DNA from: Bradyrhizobium sp. WSM1417
GTDB lineage: Bacteria > Pseudomonadota > Alphaproteobacteria > Rhizobiales > Xanthobacteraceae
Length of the DNA: 64,000 bases
Direction: 5' to 3'
Assembly (NCBI RefSeq): GCF_000515415.1
Contig: NZ_KI911783.1
Coordinates: forward strand, 2,098,392 to 2,162,391
A model generated the notes under the pieces. It was not told the DNA's origin, did not search any database, and worked only from the letters and a program-made list of their open reading frames with translations. Both the position numbers and the translations under genes were made by a program. Positions 8,966 through 17,053 of this stretch are shown here, piece by piece (the stretch's first letter is position 1; every line of letters begins with the position of its first letter).

Positions 8966-10141
8966 ATGACCAGTCTGAGCGAGAGCGCAAGTCAAGTCGG
9001 TGCGGCGAATGTGCTGAGTGTCGGTTCGCGGGCCCCCTTGATCAAAGTTGAGGACTGGCTACGTGGCCAGCCGGTTACAAAGTTCGAGCCTGGGAAAGTA
9101 TACATCGTCGAATTATGGGCGACGTGGTCCGGAATATGTATCGCCTCGATGGCGAATTTGGTGATCCTGCAAGACAAATACAGGAACAATGGAGTTGAGG
9201 CGGTGGGCATCGCGGCTCACGAACAAGCTTTGACGGCAGATGAAGCGCGAGCCAGCCTGGACGCCTGGTTGACGAAGAACGTGCCGAATCTGAACTACGC
9301 GATCGCATTCGACTACGCGGACGAAATGAACAAGCTTTGGATGGATCCCAGCTTTTCTGTCGGGATTCCCACGTCATTCGTGGTCGACCGTGACGGCCGC
9401 TTGGCCTTTATCGGCCATCCGACGCAACTCGATAACGCGTTGCCCAAAATTATGAACGGCTCCTGGGTAGTGAGCGATGAAGCCAAAGCGCTGGATGCGG
9501 AGAGGATAAACACGGGCCGACGCAGAAAGCGCGAACTATCGCAGAAGCGAGCGCTGGTGGAGCCGATCTTTGCCAGACTTGAACCCGCCGTGAAAAGTAA
9601 GGATTGGGCGGCAGCCCTTTCGGCGGTTGAGGAGGCACTCGCTGCGATGCCGGACGAGGTCACCTTCCGCGGGCTTCATGCGGAATTGTTGCTTCACAAG
9701 ATGCGCGACATGGGGGCCGGCCTGCCGGTATTGCGCCAATTGGTTCGCGAGGCGATCGACAAGAAATCGGTGGTTTGGATGAGCGTGGCCATCCGCCAAC
9801 TGTTCGACCCAGCGAAAGACTACTCCGGTTTCCCACATGCAGAGCGCTTCGCCATGGGCAAGGACCTCTCCGAACACATCCTGGCGGCGAACGGGGCGGT
9901 CGCTCAGTACTATTACGAGGCCGGTAAGAGGGATCGCGCGATCGAATTGGTCGAGGTGGCGCTGCAGTGGCTGGATGCAGCGCCTGCCTCGGATCGTGCG
10001 AAACGTGACGTCGTGCACGGCTCTCTCCAGGCCTTGGCGAGCTACAGGAGTGAGAAGCTCTCACACGAGGAGTGCTGTTCAGCGCCGCAAAACACGGCTC
10101 CCGAAAAACCGGAATCGAGATCGCCAAGGGAAGCAGCGTGA
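8966..10141 (+). CDS. TlpA/redoxin-like protein with degenerate active site
   Basis: A 391-residue protein. Residues about 20-160 resemble a TlpA/thioredoxin domain: IVELWATWSGICIASM takes the place of the family's WATWCxxC motif, and IPTSFVVDRDGRLAFIGHP is the cis-proline strand and following hairpin. The first active-site Cys is Ser55; only Cys58 remains, so disulfide exchange is doubtful. There is no signal peptide, which suggests a cytoplasmic protein. Residues about 180-370 are helical and TPR-like. A good -24/-12 promoter lies 40 bases upstream, suggesting expression under nitrogen-fixing or low-oxygen conditions. The domain call is solid; the role (sensor, chaperone-like or peroxidase-like) is open. 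Confidence 0.72.
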   Translation: MTSLSESASQVGAANVLSVGSRAPLIKVEDWLRGQPVTKFEPGKVYIVELWATWSGICIASMANLVILQDKYRNNGVEAVGIAAHEQALTADEARASLDAWLTKNVPNLNYAIAFDYADEMNKLWMDPSFSVGIPTSFVVDRDGRLAFIGHPTQLDNALPKIMNGSWVVSDEAKALDAERINTGRRRKRELSQKRALVEPIFARLEPAVKSKDWAAALSAVEEALAAMPDEVTFRGLHAELLLHKMRDMGAGLPVLRQLVREAIDKKSVVWMSVAIRQLFDPAKDYSGFPHAERFAMGKDLSEHILAANGAVAQYYYEAGKRDRAIELVEVALQWLDAAPASDRAKRDVVHGSLQALASYRSEKLSHEECCSAPQNTAPEKPESRSPREAA

Positions 10142-10679
10142 GCAATGCTGCTTGGCATGTCTTTTCGGCCTCGTGGTTTTGCGATCGAAATCGATGCCGA
10201 TTGGGAATGTCGGTACATTCACCTTGAGGTGAGGACAAGACGAGTGAGCGGTTGAACGCGGGCGAGCCGACCACCACAAGATATTTACGGCGAATGTTTC
10301 TTCAAGATGCGCCGCGCTTGGGTGTGATAGGCGAGAGTGCCTGTCCAGGTGAAGAGTGGTCGCCGGCTGCTAAGGCTGGCGTCTTAGAAGATGCTGGATG
10401 GCATCTTCGAACAACAAAAAAATAGAAATGGGTGGTGACGCTGATGCTTTCCAGCTCTCAAGGAAGCTTTCTCAAGATTGCATCGCTGCTCTCAGAAGCG
10501 ATTCAGAACCTCGTTTCGCTTAGACGGCAAGCCGATTCGGGAGAGGTGCCAATCCGTGGCTCTGGACTGTGCTGTTCGGAGCCGTCAGATTCCCCTTCGC
10601 CCCGCACTCAAGGAACACTGAGCGAAGCTGTACCTTCATTGACACCCCTCTTTGCTACCACGGCCCCGGGGGGAGCGTG
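10142..10679. other. Intergenic region upstream of dctA
   Basis: About 540 bases with no convincing gene. The frame of dctA is open back to 10569, but its upstream part is not transporter-like. A hairpin-forming inverted repeat lies at 10387-10408. I looked for a -24/-12 promoter, as known for other dctA genes, and found none with correct spacing. Confidence 0.4.
10387..10408. repeat. Inverted repeat upstream of dctA
   Basis: GAAGATGC, six bases, GCATCTTC: a perfect 8-bp inverted repeat. It is followed by an A-rich rather than T-rich run on the plus strand, so it does not look like an intrinsic terminator. It could be an operator or a structure in the leader of dctA. Confidence 0.35.
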
Positions 10680-11975
10680 ATGTACAATCGCCGCCAGCGC
10701 CGCTCTGTCGAAGCCGCCGTCCTGTTCCAGCCATCTGGCCCCTGGTACAAAGTTCTTTACGTCCAGGTACTCATAGCGATCCTGATTGGCATTCTCGTTG
10801 GCTGGTTGTGGCCTGCTGTGGGGACGAGCAGCTGGGTCAAAGCACTTGGTGATGGCTTCATCAAGCTGATCAAGATGGTGATCGCGCCGATCATCTTCTG
10901 CACTGTTGTGTCCGGAATTGCGCATGTTCAGGATGCACGAAAGGTCGGCCGAGTCGGGGTCAAGGCGCTGCTTTACTTCGAGATCGTATCAACCTTCGCG
11001 CTTGTCCTGGGTCTCGTGATGGGCAATCTCGTTCAGGTAGGTCATGGGCTCGCTCCCAGGGCTGATGCCGCGGCGGTAGCCAACTACGTCAAGTCGGCGG
11101 AGGGGCAGAAGGCGGTCGATTTCCTCCTCAATATCATTCCTGATAGCGTGGTTGGCGCCCTGGCGCGAGGCGACGTGTTACAGGTGCTGCTGTTTGCCAT
11201 CCTATTCGGGTTCTCGTTGATGGCGCTTGGCGAGCGAGGTGAGCGGATGCGCGGTCTGGTTGACGATGCTGCGCACGCGGTGTTTGGTGTCATTAGGATC
11301 GTGATGAAGGCCGCGCCGATCGGAGCGTTCGGCGCGATGGCCTACACCATCGGCGAATTCGGCCCCTCCGCGCTCGGTAAACTCATCGGATTGGTTGCGC
11401 TGTTCTATGTGACAGCCGGGCTCTTCGTGCTCACTGTGCTTGGCCTGATCGCGCGCTTGGTCGGCTTTTCTATCCTAAAGTTCATCGTCTACATCAAGGA
11501 TGAGCTGCTGATCGTGCTCGGAACGTCGTCGTCCGAAAGCGCGCTGCCGCAGTTGATGGAAAAGCTCGAACGGCTGGGCTGTTCCAAGCCGGTCGTTGGC
11601 CTAGTGGTGCCGACAGGATACTCTTTCAATTTGGATGGGACCAACATTTACATGACGTTGGCGACCTTGTTCATCGCACAGGCGCTCGGGGTCGATCTCA
11701 ACTTTGGCCAGCAGCTCACGATACTGGTTGTGGCGATGCTCACCTCGAAGGGCGCAAGCGGTGTTACTGGTGCCGGCTTCGTCACCCTGGCCGCAACGTT
11801 GACGGTGGTCAGTCCTGAGCTTGTGCCGGGCATTGCGATCGTATTCTCGATCGACAAGTTCATGAGCGAGGTGCGCGCGCTTACGAACATCATCGGGAAC
11901 GGTGTTGCCGCGGTATTCGTGTCCTGGTGGGAAGGCGAACTCGACCATGTCTCGCTACACGCGCAGCTCAAGTAG
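10680..11975 (+). CDS. dctA: C4-dicarboxylate:cation symporter
   Basis: DctA-family inner-membrane symporter for succinate, fumarate and malate, the main carbon supply of bacteroids. The 431-residue product has the family's landmarks: an early GILVGWLWP helix, [21 protein letters not shown], the serine-rich hairpin [38 protein letters not shown], and [19 protein letters not shown] near the C-terminus. I chose ATG 10680, preceded by a GGGGGAGCG ribosome site; length then fits the family. No dctBD regulators are nearby. It is probably an extra, island-borne copy beside the usual chromosomal dctA, but that cannot be tested here. Confidence 0.9.
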   Translation: MYNRRQRRSVEAAVLFQPSGPWYKVLYVQVLIAILIGILVGWLWPAVGTSSWVKALGDGFIKLIKMVIAPIIFCTVVSGIAHVQDARKVGRVGVKALLYFEIVSTFALVLGLVMGNLVQVGHGLAPRADAAAVANYVKSAEGQKAVDFLLNIIPDSVVGALARGDVLQVLLFAILFGFSLMALGERGERMRGLVDDAAHAVFGVIRIVMKAAPIGAFGAMAYTIGEFGPSALGKLIGLVALFYVTAGLFVLTVLGLIARLVGFSILKFIVYIKDELLIVLGTSSSESALPQLMEKLERLGCSKPVVGLVVPTGYSFNLDGTNIYMTLATLFIAQALGVDLNFGQQLTILVVAMLTSKGASGVTGAGFVTLAATLTVVSPELVPGIAIVFSIDKFMSEVRALTNIIGNGVAAVFVSWWEGELDHVSLHAQLK

Positions 11976-12464
11976 ATGTGCGAGCTCAGCTCGGCCCGGC
12001 GACGGCCAATACCGTCGCCAACAGAATGCCGCGGGCCAGCAAAAGTCGCGGTTCAATCCTGTTCGGGAGCGCCAGCTAAAGGCGGCAAGATTTCCAGAAC
12101 TTGCTGCAATTGCGGACTAGAAATCACTCTTTGAACTCCTGCATTTTGCGTTGGCAATTCTCGTGCAGTAGTCGGCCGGCCTGAAAGAAATGGTCCTGCA
12201 GGGGCGCAACACTCGGGGTGGTATATTGGTGTTTGCGGCTGCCCGCCGGCTGGTGTGGTTCATTATCCCCGGGCTGAGCTTCCTCAAAAAGAAGCGGGAT
12301 CTCAATCGTGCCCACGTGGGCGAGCGGCACTGGTTCAGGAGAAGCAACGGAGCCTGGGGAAACATCGCTACCGCACGAGAGGCAAATAGCGAAGCCGGGT
12401 CATGGGGCATTGCTGATTTCTCGCCTCGTCGTCGACGGGGCGTGGCGTCAAGCTAGCTCTTTCA
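11976..12464. other. Region with no recognised gene
   Basis: About 490 bases between dctA and the trbB remnant. A minus-strand frame (12124-12410) is open for up to 97 codons but matches nothing I recognise. No hairpin with a T-run follows dctA. Confidence 0.3.
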
Positions 12465-12615
12465 AATGTTTCTTCTTCTACGCTAGGCTACGAACGGCAT
12501 ATTCCCTTTGTTGCTGTCATCAGGTGCTGCCTCTTATTGCCTCCCGATGAAGCTCCGAAGCGGCCTCAGCAGCTTGTGGCAATTGTGGCGGTCCATTCTT
12601 TTGATTCAGAAGCGA
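12465..12615 (+). pseudogene. Decayed duplicate of the trbB 5' region
   Basis: This stretch parallels 15352-15520. Both share a run starting TTTCTTCTTCTACG and, after a diverged middle, an in-frame segment: VAVHSFDSEANLRG here against [14 protein letters not shown] at the start of intact trbB. The match ends soon after, where IS701-like sequence begins. It is therefore a fragment of a second trbB start with its upstream region, cut off by an insertion or rearrangement. It supports either a tandem duplication or a second trb locus. Confidence 0.65.
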
Positions 12616-12619
12616 ACTT

Positions 12620-12905
12620 GCGCGGCTGGGTACCACGCGACTCCGGATTGTCGGTCCATTCCTTCGATAGATGCAGCACGAGGTCGATGAGCGCATGACC
12701 ATGACGCCAAACATAGGTAGCGAAGACTCCGATCTGGCTATTTGTAATATTGACTACCGAACCATTGTATTGTCGCGCCACTTCGCACGACGCGTTGCCC
12801 TGTCTGAGAACCGGTCTTGTCGATCACCAGCACGTCATCGTCATCCGCCAAATGCTCGACATCGTCGCGCACGATATCGCGCAGGGACTCAGCGTCTCAA
12901 TCCCA
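12620..12905 (-). pseudogene. IS701-family transposase fragment
   Basis: On the minus strand VARQYNGSVVNITNSQIG, then FATYVWRHGHALIDLVLHL and KEWTDNPES, match the core of IS701-family DDE transposases, whose usual form is GxxxNCQIGVFAAYVSxxGHAFIDRALYLPKEWTDDP. Just upstream, in a shifted frame, lie the remains of VRDDVEHLADDDDVLVIDKTG, the region around the first catalytic Asp. Frameshifts and missing ends make it a dead scar. It joins the trbB remnant on one side and the ABC exporter region on the other. Confidence 0.72.
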
Positions 12906-13090
12906 ATGGCCCAGAATTGCCAGTTGCCGTCAGGGGCCTGGATCGCCAGCCGCCTCCGCCCGTATCCAACTGGTGTTGCGCTGGTGATCTCCGAGCAGAC
13001 CTTCCAGAAACAGGCCTGCATTCGTCGCGCGCGCTCTTGCGCAGAAAAGCACCATAGAAGCAACTGTAATGCTATAGCACGTGCACCCAC

Positions 13091-14893
13091 CTACTCCACG
13101 GCCGAGATTATGCGGTCCAATTCAGTCGTCTGGCGCTCGAACAGGCCTCGATAGATGCCGCCGGGCTTGCCAGCGAGCGTGGCATGGGTGCCCTGCTCGA
13201 CGATCTCGCCGCGGTCGAACACCAGGATGCGATCGAAGCTGCGCACCGTCGACAGCCGGTGCGCAATCACGATCGAGGTGCGGCCCTTCATCAGCCGCTC
13301 CATCGCCTGCTGGATCAGTGCCTCCGATTCCGAATCGAGGCTCGATGTCGCCTCGTCCAGGATCAGCACCGGCGCATTGGCCAGGAAAGCGCGCGCCAGC
13401 GCCACGCGCTGCCGCTCGCCGCCCGACAGCTTGACGCCACGCTCGCCGACCAGCGTGCCGTAGCCCTTCGGCAGGCGCAGGATGAAGTCGTGCGCACTCG
13501 CCAGCCGCGCCGCCTGCCCGATCGCTTCGAGGCTGGCACCGGGCCGGCCATAGGCGATGTTCTCGGCGAGCGAACGGTGAAACAGGATCGGATCCTGCTG
13601 CACGATCGCGATCTGGCTGCGCAGCGATTGCTGCGTGGCCAGCGCGATATCCTGCCCGTCGATCAGGACGCGGCCGCCGGTGACGTCGTAGAGCCGCTGC
13701 ACCAGCTTGACGAACGTCGTCTTGCCGGACCCGGAGCGGCCGACGAGGCCGACACGCTCGCCGGCGCGGATCCTGACCGACAGCCCGTCATACAGCGGCG
13801 CGCGATGGCCGCCATAGTGGAACGTGACGTCGTCGAACACGATCTCGCCGCCCTCGATCGCGATCGGCCGCGCGTCGGCGGCATCGGCGATGCCGATCGG
13901 CTCGTCATGGATCGCCACCAGTTCCTCCATGTCGTTGACCGAGCGCTGGAGGTTGTTGATGTGCATGCCGACATCACGCAGATAAGCGTGGATGACGTAA
14001 TAACTCGTCAGCACATAGGTGACGTCGCCGGGCGAGGCATGGCCGTACATCCACAGCAGCACCGAACCGCCGATCACCGACCCCCGCAGGCATAGCAGCA
14101 GCGAGAGCTGCGCCATGGCGGTGTAGTTGTAGCGGAACCAGGTCCGCCGCACCCGCACGCGCCAGCGTTTGATGACGCGCCCAAGCCGCGCATCCTCGCG
14201 CGCTTCCGCGCCGAACGATTTCACCACCGCATTGCATGTCAGCGCATCCGCCAGCGTGCCGCCGACCTTGGTGTCCCAGGCATTGGACACACGCGCAGCC
14301 GGCGCGATGTAGCGCGTCGAGAACAGCACCGTCATCGTGACATAGATAGCCGCACCGAGCGCGATCACCGCGCCGAGCGAGGCCCAGTGCACGCCGAGCA
14401 GGATCATCGATCCGATCAGCACCGCCAGCGACGGCAGCAGCGCCAGGAGGATAGTCTCGTTCAACAGATCGAGCGCCCACATGCCGCGCGTGATCTTGCG
14501 CACGGTCGAGCCCGCGAAGGAGTTGGCGTGCCAGTCGGTCGAGAAGCGCTGCACGCGCAGAAATGCGTCCTGCGCCACGTCGGACATGATCTTCAGCGTG
14601 AACGGCACGATCACTTGCAGCCCGGTCAGGCGCAACACCATCGACACCGCGCCCAACACCACGATGCCGCCCAGCGCCACCAGCGCGGCGTGGCGGGCGG
14701 CAGGATCGGTCGGGCCACGCGTCAGCGCGTCGACCAGATGTCCTGAAAACACCGGCATGAACAAATCGGCGACGGTCGCACCGAGCAGACCTACGGCAAT
14801 AGCGAACGTGCGCCCCGGCTGATTCAGCCAGTGCCGGAACACGAAGGGCAGGACCACGCGGATAGCCGCGGGCTTCTTTGACAAAGCGGTCAT
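13091..14893 (-). CDS. ABC exporter half-transporter (TMD-NBD fusion)
   Basis: A 600-residue MsbA/LmrA-type exporter: an N-terminal membrane domain of about six helices (residues ~20-320) fused to a C-terminal ATPase. The ATPase has Walker A GRSGSGKTTF, Q-loop IVQQDPILF, signature LSGGERQRVALARAF, Walker B VLILDEATSSLDSESE and switch His in IVIAHRLSTV. It should act as a dimer, exporting a lipid, peptide or drug-like substrate that the sequence does not identify. The gene faces against its neighbours, and its DNA is clearly richer in GC, with mostly G/C third positions. That suggests a separate origin, perhaps core chromosome, and it lies next to an IS scar. Confidence 0.87.
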   Translation of the reverse strand: MTALSKKPAAIRVVLPFVFRHWLNQPGRTFAIAVGLLGATVADLFMPVFSGHLVDALTRGPTDPAARHAALVALGGIVVLGAVSMVLRLTGLQVIVPFTLKIMSDVAQDAFLRVQRFSTDWHANSFAGSTVRKITRGMWALDLLNETILLALLPSLAVLIGSMILLGVHWASLGAVIALGAAIYVTMTVLFSTRYIAPAARVSNAWDTKVGGTLADALTCNAVVKSFGAEAREDARLGRVIKRWRVRVRRTWFRYNYTAMAQLSLLLCLRGSVIGGSVLLWMYGHASPGDVTYVLTSYYVIHAYLRDVGMHINNLQRSVNDMEELVAIHDEPIGIADAADARPIAIEGGEIVFDDVTFHYGGHRAPLYDGLSVRIRAGERVGLVGRSGSGKTTFVKLVQRLYDVTGGRVLIDGQDIALATQQSLRSQIAIVQQDPILFHRSLAENIAYGRPGASLEAIGQAARLASAHDFILRLPKGYGTLVGERGVKLSGGERQRVALARAFLANAPVLILDEATSSLDSESEALIQQAMERLMKGRTSIVIAHRLSTVRSFDRILVFDRGEIVEQGTHATLAGKPGGIYRGLFERQTTELDRIISAVE

Positions 14894-15488
14894 GGCGTCA
14901 TCCGGCCGCGTCTGACGCAGGGAGCCGTTCCTGGGTGGAAGCTAGAGCACCGTCTAATGGCCAAGTTTGTCGCGTACACCTCTGAACCTTTGATTTGTAC
15001 CCCAGTCCAAAAACATGGGAGGCCATAAATCTTGTAGGCCATTATTAAGGATCCTTGAGCAAGCGCTGCTGAACCACAGCTCTCCTTCAATGCTCGTGCC
15101 AGTCGCAATAGCTTGACTTTTGGGACATTTTCGAACGGACGTGTCGTGTCCCCGCCGGCCTGTCGCGGACCCGACAGTCGGCCTTCTGTGAAACGGTGGA
15201 GCTTCGGTCAAAGGTGCCCCGGCGCGCCGCTGGAGCTCGGCTGAAGCCGTTATTCCGCCGGCCGAGCGTTCCATCCTGGAGCTGGACGAATGCGTCGGCT
15301 GGTGAGACCGGCTTTCTTGCCGAGTAGCGTTTGCAGCGCATCGATAGCAGTCTCTTCGAAACTTTCTTCTTCTACGCCGGACTACGATCCATTCGATTAC
15401 ATTGTTGCGATAGCTTACGTTCTGCTTTTTCTACTTGTCCCCATGGAGGCCGCTGAACGGCAGCTGCCTCAATCATCTGGGGGCAGTC
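14894..15488. other. Intergenic region upstream of trbB
   Basis: About 600 bases between the start of the ABC exporter gene and trbB. It should hold the promoter of the trb operon, since traG is 12 kb away. I found no lux-box-like palindrome. The last 140 bases parallel the trbB remnant at 12465-12615. Confidence 0.4.
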
Positions 15489-16457
15489 GTGGCGATCCAT
15501 TCATTTCATTCGGAAGCCGAGCTGCGCGGGGCGCGCATGCTGCGCACAGCACTGGGCTCGGCCATCGCAGGTTTTTTGGAAGATCCGTCGGTCGTTGAGG
15601 TGATGCTCAATCCAGATGGCCGGCTGTGGATCGACCGGCTATCGAGCGGCCTTACCGAAACCGGCGAGAGCCTTTCCGCGGCCGACGGCGAGCGAATTGT
15701 CCGGCTGGTCGCGCACTATGTGGGCGCTGAGGTTCATGCCGGCTCGCCCCGAATCTCGGCTGAGCTGCCGGAGACCGGGGAACGCTTCGAAGGGCTGCTG
15801 CCGCCGGTGGTTGCAGCGCCCGCCTTCGCGATCCGCAAACCCGCCGTCGCTGTCTTCGGCTTGGACGACTATGTCGCTGCCGGCATCATGAATTTGGAGC
15901 AGGCGAACGCGCTCCGCGATGCGGTTGCCGCGCGAAAGAACATCCTGGTCGCCGGCGGCACCTCAACCGGCAAGACGACGCTGACGAATGCGCTTCTGGC
16001 GGAAGTGGCCAAAGGTTCGGATCGCGTCGTTCTCATTGAAGATACGCGGGAGCTTCAGTGCAGGGCACCGAACCTCGTGGCGCTGCGGACCAAGGACGGC
16101 GTCATCTCGCTGTCCGAACTTGTGCGCTCGTCACTTCGTCTGCGCCCTGATCGTATCCCGATTGGCGAGGTGCGCGGCGCCGAGGCGCTCGACTTGCTCA
16201 AAGCCTGGGGGACGGGCCATCCCGGCGGTGTCGGCACGATCCACGCCGGCACCGCGCTTGGCGCGCTCCGCCGGCTCGAGCAGCTCATCCAGGAGGCGGT
16301 CGTCGCGGTCCCGCGCGCGCTGATCGCCGAGACCATCAACGTCATCGTCGTGCTCTCTGGCCGCGGTGCGGAACGGCGATTGAGCGAACTCGCGTCTGTC
16401 ACCGGGCTTGGGCCATCAGGCGACTACACCCTTTCGAAAATCGGAGATCAGTCATGA
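15489..16457 (+). CDS. trbB: TrbB, VirB11-like conjugation ATPase
   Basis: Cytoplasmic hexameric secretion ATPase of the trb mating-pair system. The 322-residue product shows the N-terminal region ([20 protein letters not shown]), Walker [10 protein letters not shown] near residue 156, an Asp box IEDTRELQ, and the VirB11 His box [12 protein letters not shown]. The frame is open from 15435, but I chose GTG 15489 because the product then begins [14 protein letters not shown], a segment also kept in the decayed copy at 12465-12615, and because length fits TrbB. It overlaps trbC by four bases. Confidence 0.92.
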   Translation: MAIHSFHSEAELRGARMLRTALGSAIAGFLEDPSVVEVMLNPDGRLWIDRLSSGLTETGESLSAADGERIVRLVAHYVGAEVHAGSPRISAELPETGERFEGLLPPVVAAPAFAIRKPAVAVFGLDDYVAAGIMNLEQANALRDAVAARKNILVAGGTSTGKTTLTNALLAEVAKGSDRVVLIEDTRELQCRAPNLVALRTKDGVISLSELVRSSLRLRPDRIPIGEVRGAEALDLLKAWGTGHPGGVGTIHAGTALGALRRLEQLIQEAVVAVPRALIAETINVIVVLSGRGAERRLSELASVTGLGPSGDYTLSKIGDQS

Positions 16458-16780
16458 ACGTACGATCATCTTTCGGGCGAGATTTCACATCAATTGCGGC
16501 ATTCGCTTGTCTGTACCTGGCCAGCGTGCCGGCCTGGGCCGCCGGGTCGAACATGCCCTGGGAGCAGCCCCTCAACCAGATCCTGCAATCGGTCGAAGGA
16601 CCCGTGGCCAAGATCATCGCGGTCATCATCATCATCGTGACAGGTCTCTCGCTCGCATTCGGCGACACGTCGGGCGGCTTCCGGCGGCTGATCCAGATCG
16701 TGTTTGGTCTGTCGATCGCATTTGCCGCCTCGAGCTTCTTCCTGTCGTTCTTCTCGTTCGGCGGTGGGGTGGTGATCTGA
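16454..16780 (+). CDS. trbC: TrbC, conjugal pilin precursor
   Basis: Pilin subunit precursor of the conjugative pilus. The 108-residue protein has a signal sequence ending near VPAWAAG, a short polar segment NMPWEQPLNQILQSVEGP, and two strongly hydrophobic helices (KIIAVIIIIVTGLSLAFG and LIQIVFGLSIAFAASSFFL), as expected for TrbC/VirB2. In the IncP system TrbC is trimmed and cyclised; whether that happens here cannot be read from the sequence. ATGA overlap with trbB, and the stop overlaps the trbD start. Confidence 0.9.
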   Translation: MNVRSSFGRDFTSIAAFACLYLASVPAWAAGSNMPWEQPLNQILQSVEGPVAKIIAVIIIIVTGLSLAFGDTSGGFRRLIQIVFGLSIAFAASSFFLSFFSFGGGVVI

Positions 16781-17043
16781 TGGATGAGCCAGTCCCGGGC
16801 TTTGTCGCCCCTGTCCACCGTGCGCTGACCGAGCCGATCCTGATGGGCGGGGCACCGCGATCGGTTGCCATTCTCAACGGCACATTGGCTGCAGCACTCG
16901 GCCTCGGGCTGCGCTTGTGGCTGGCCGGTCTTCTCCTCGCCTTCATAGGCCACATGGCCGCGGTCTGGGCCGCAAAACGCGATCCGGAATTCGTCGAAGT
17001 CGTGCGCCGGCACGTTCGTGTTCCCGGTCACCTCAGCGATTGA
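16780..17043 (+). CDS. trbD: TrbD, conjugal transfer membrane protein
   Basis: An 87-residue VirB3-like protein that helps assemble the inner-membrane complex with TrbE. It contains PGFVAPVHRALTEPILMGG, typical of TrbD, and a hydrophobic segment (AALGLGLRLWLAGLLLAF) and ends in a charged tail. The frame reads back to 16408 inside trbB, but the start is ATG 16780, overlapping the trbC stop by one base. Confidence 0.9.
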   Translation: MDEPVPGFVAPVHRALTEPILMGGAPRSVAILNGTLAAALGLGLRLWLAGLLLAFIGHMAAVWAAKRDPEFVEVVRRHVRVPGHLSD

Positions 17044-17053
17044 GAATAGTCCC

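Noticed and set aside
10387..10408. Hairpin as intrinsic terminator before dctA
   Set aside because: No T-run follows on either strand in the needed position.
13184..14095. 303-codon plus-strand frame opposite the ABC exporter
   Set aside because: It is the mirror of a real ATPase gene in GC-rich DNA and has no sensible domain of its own.
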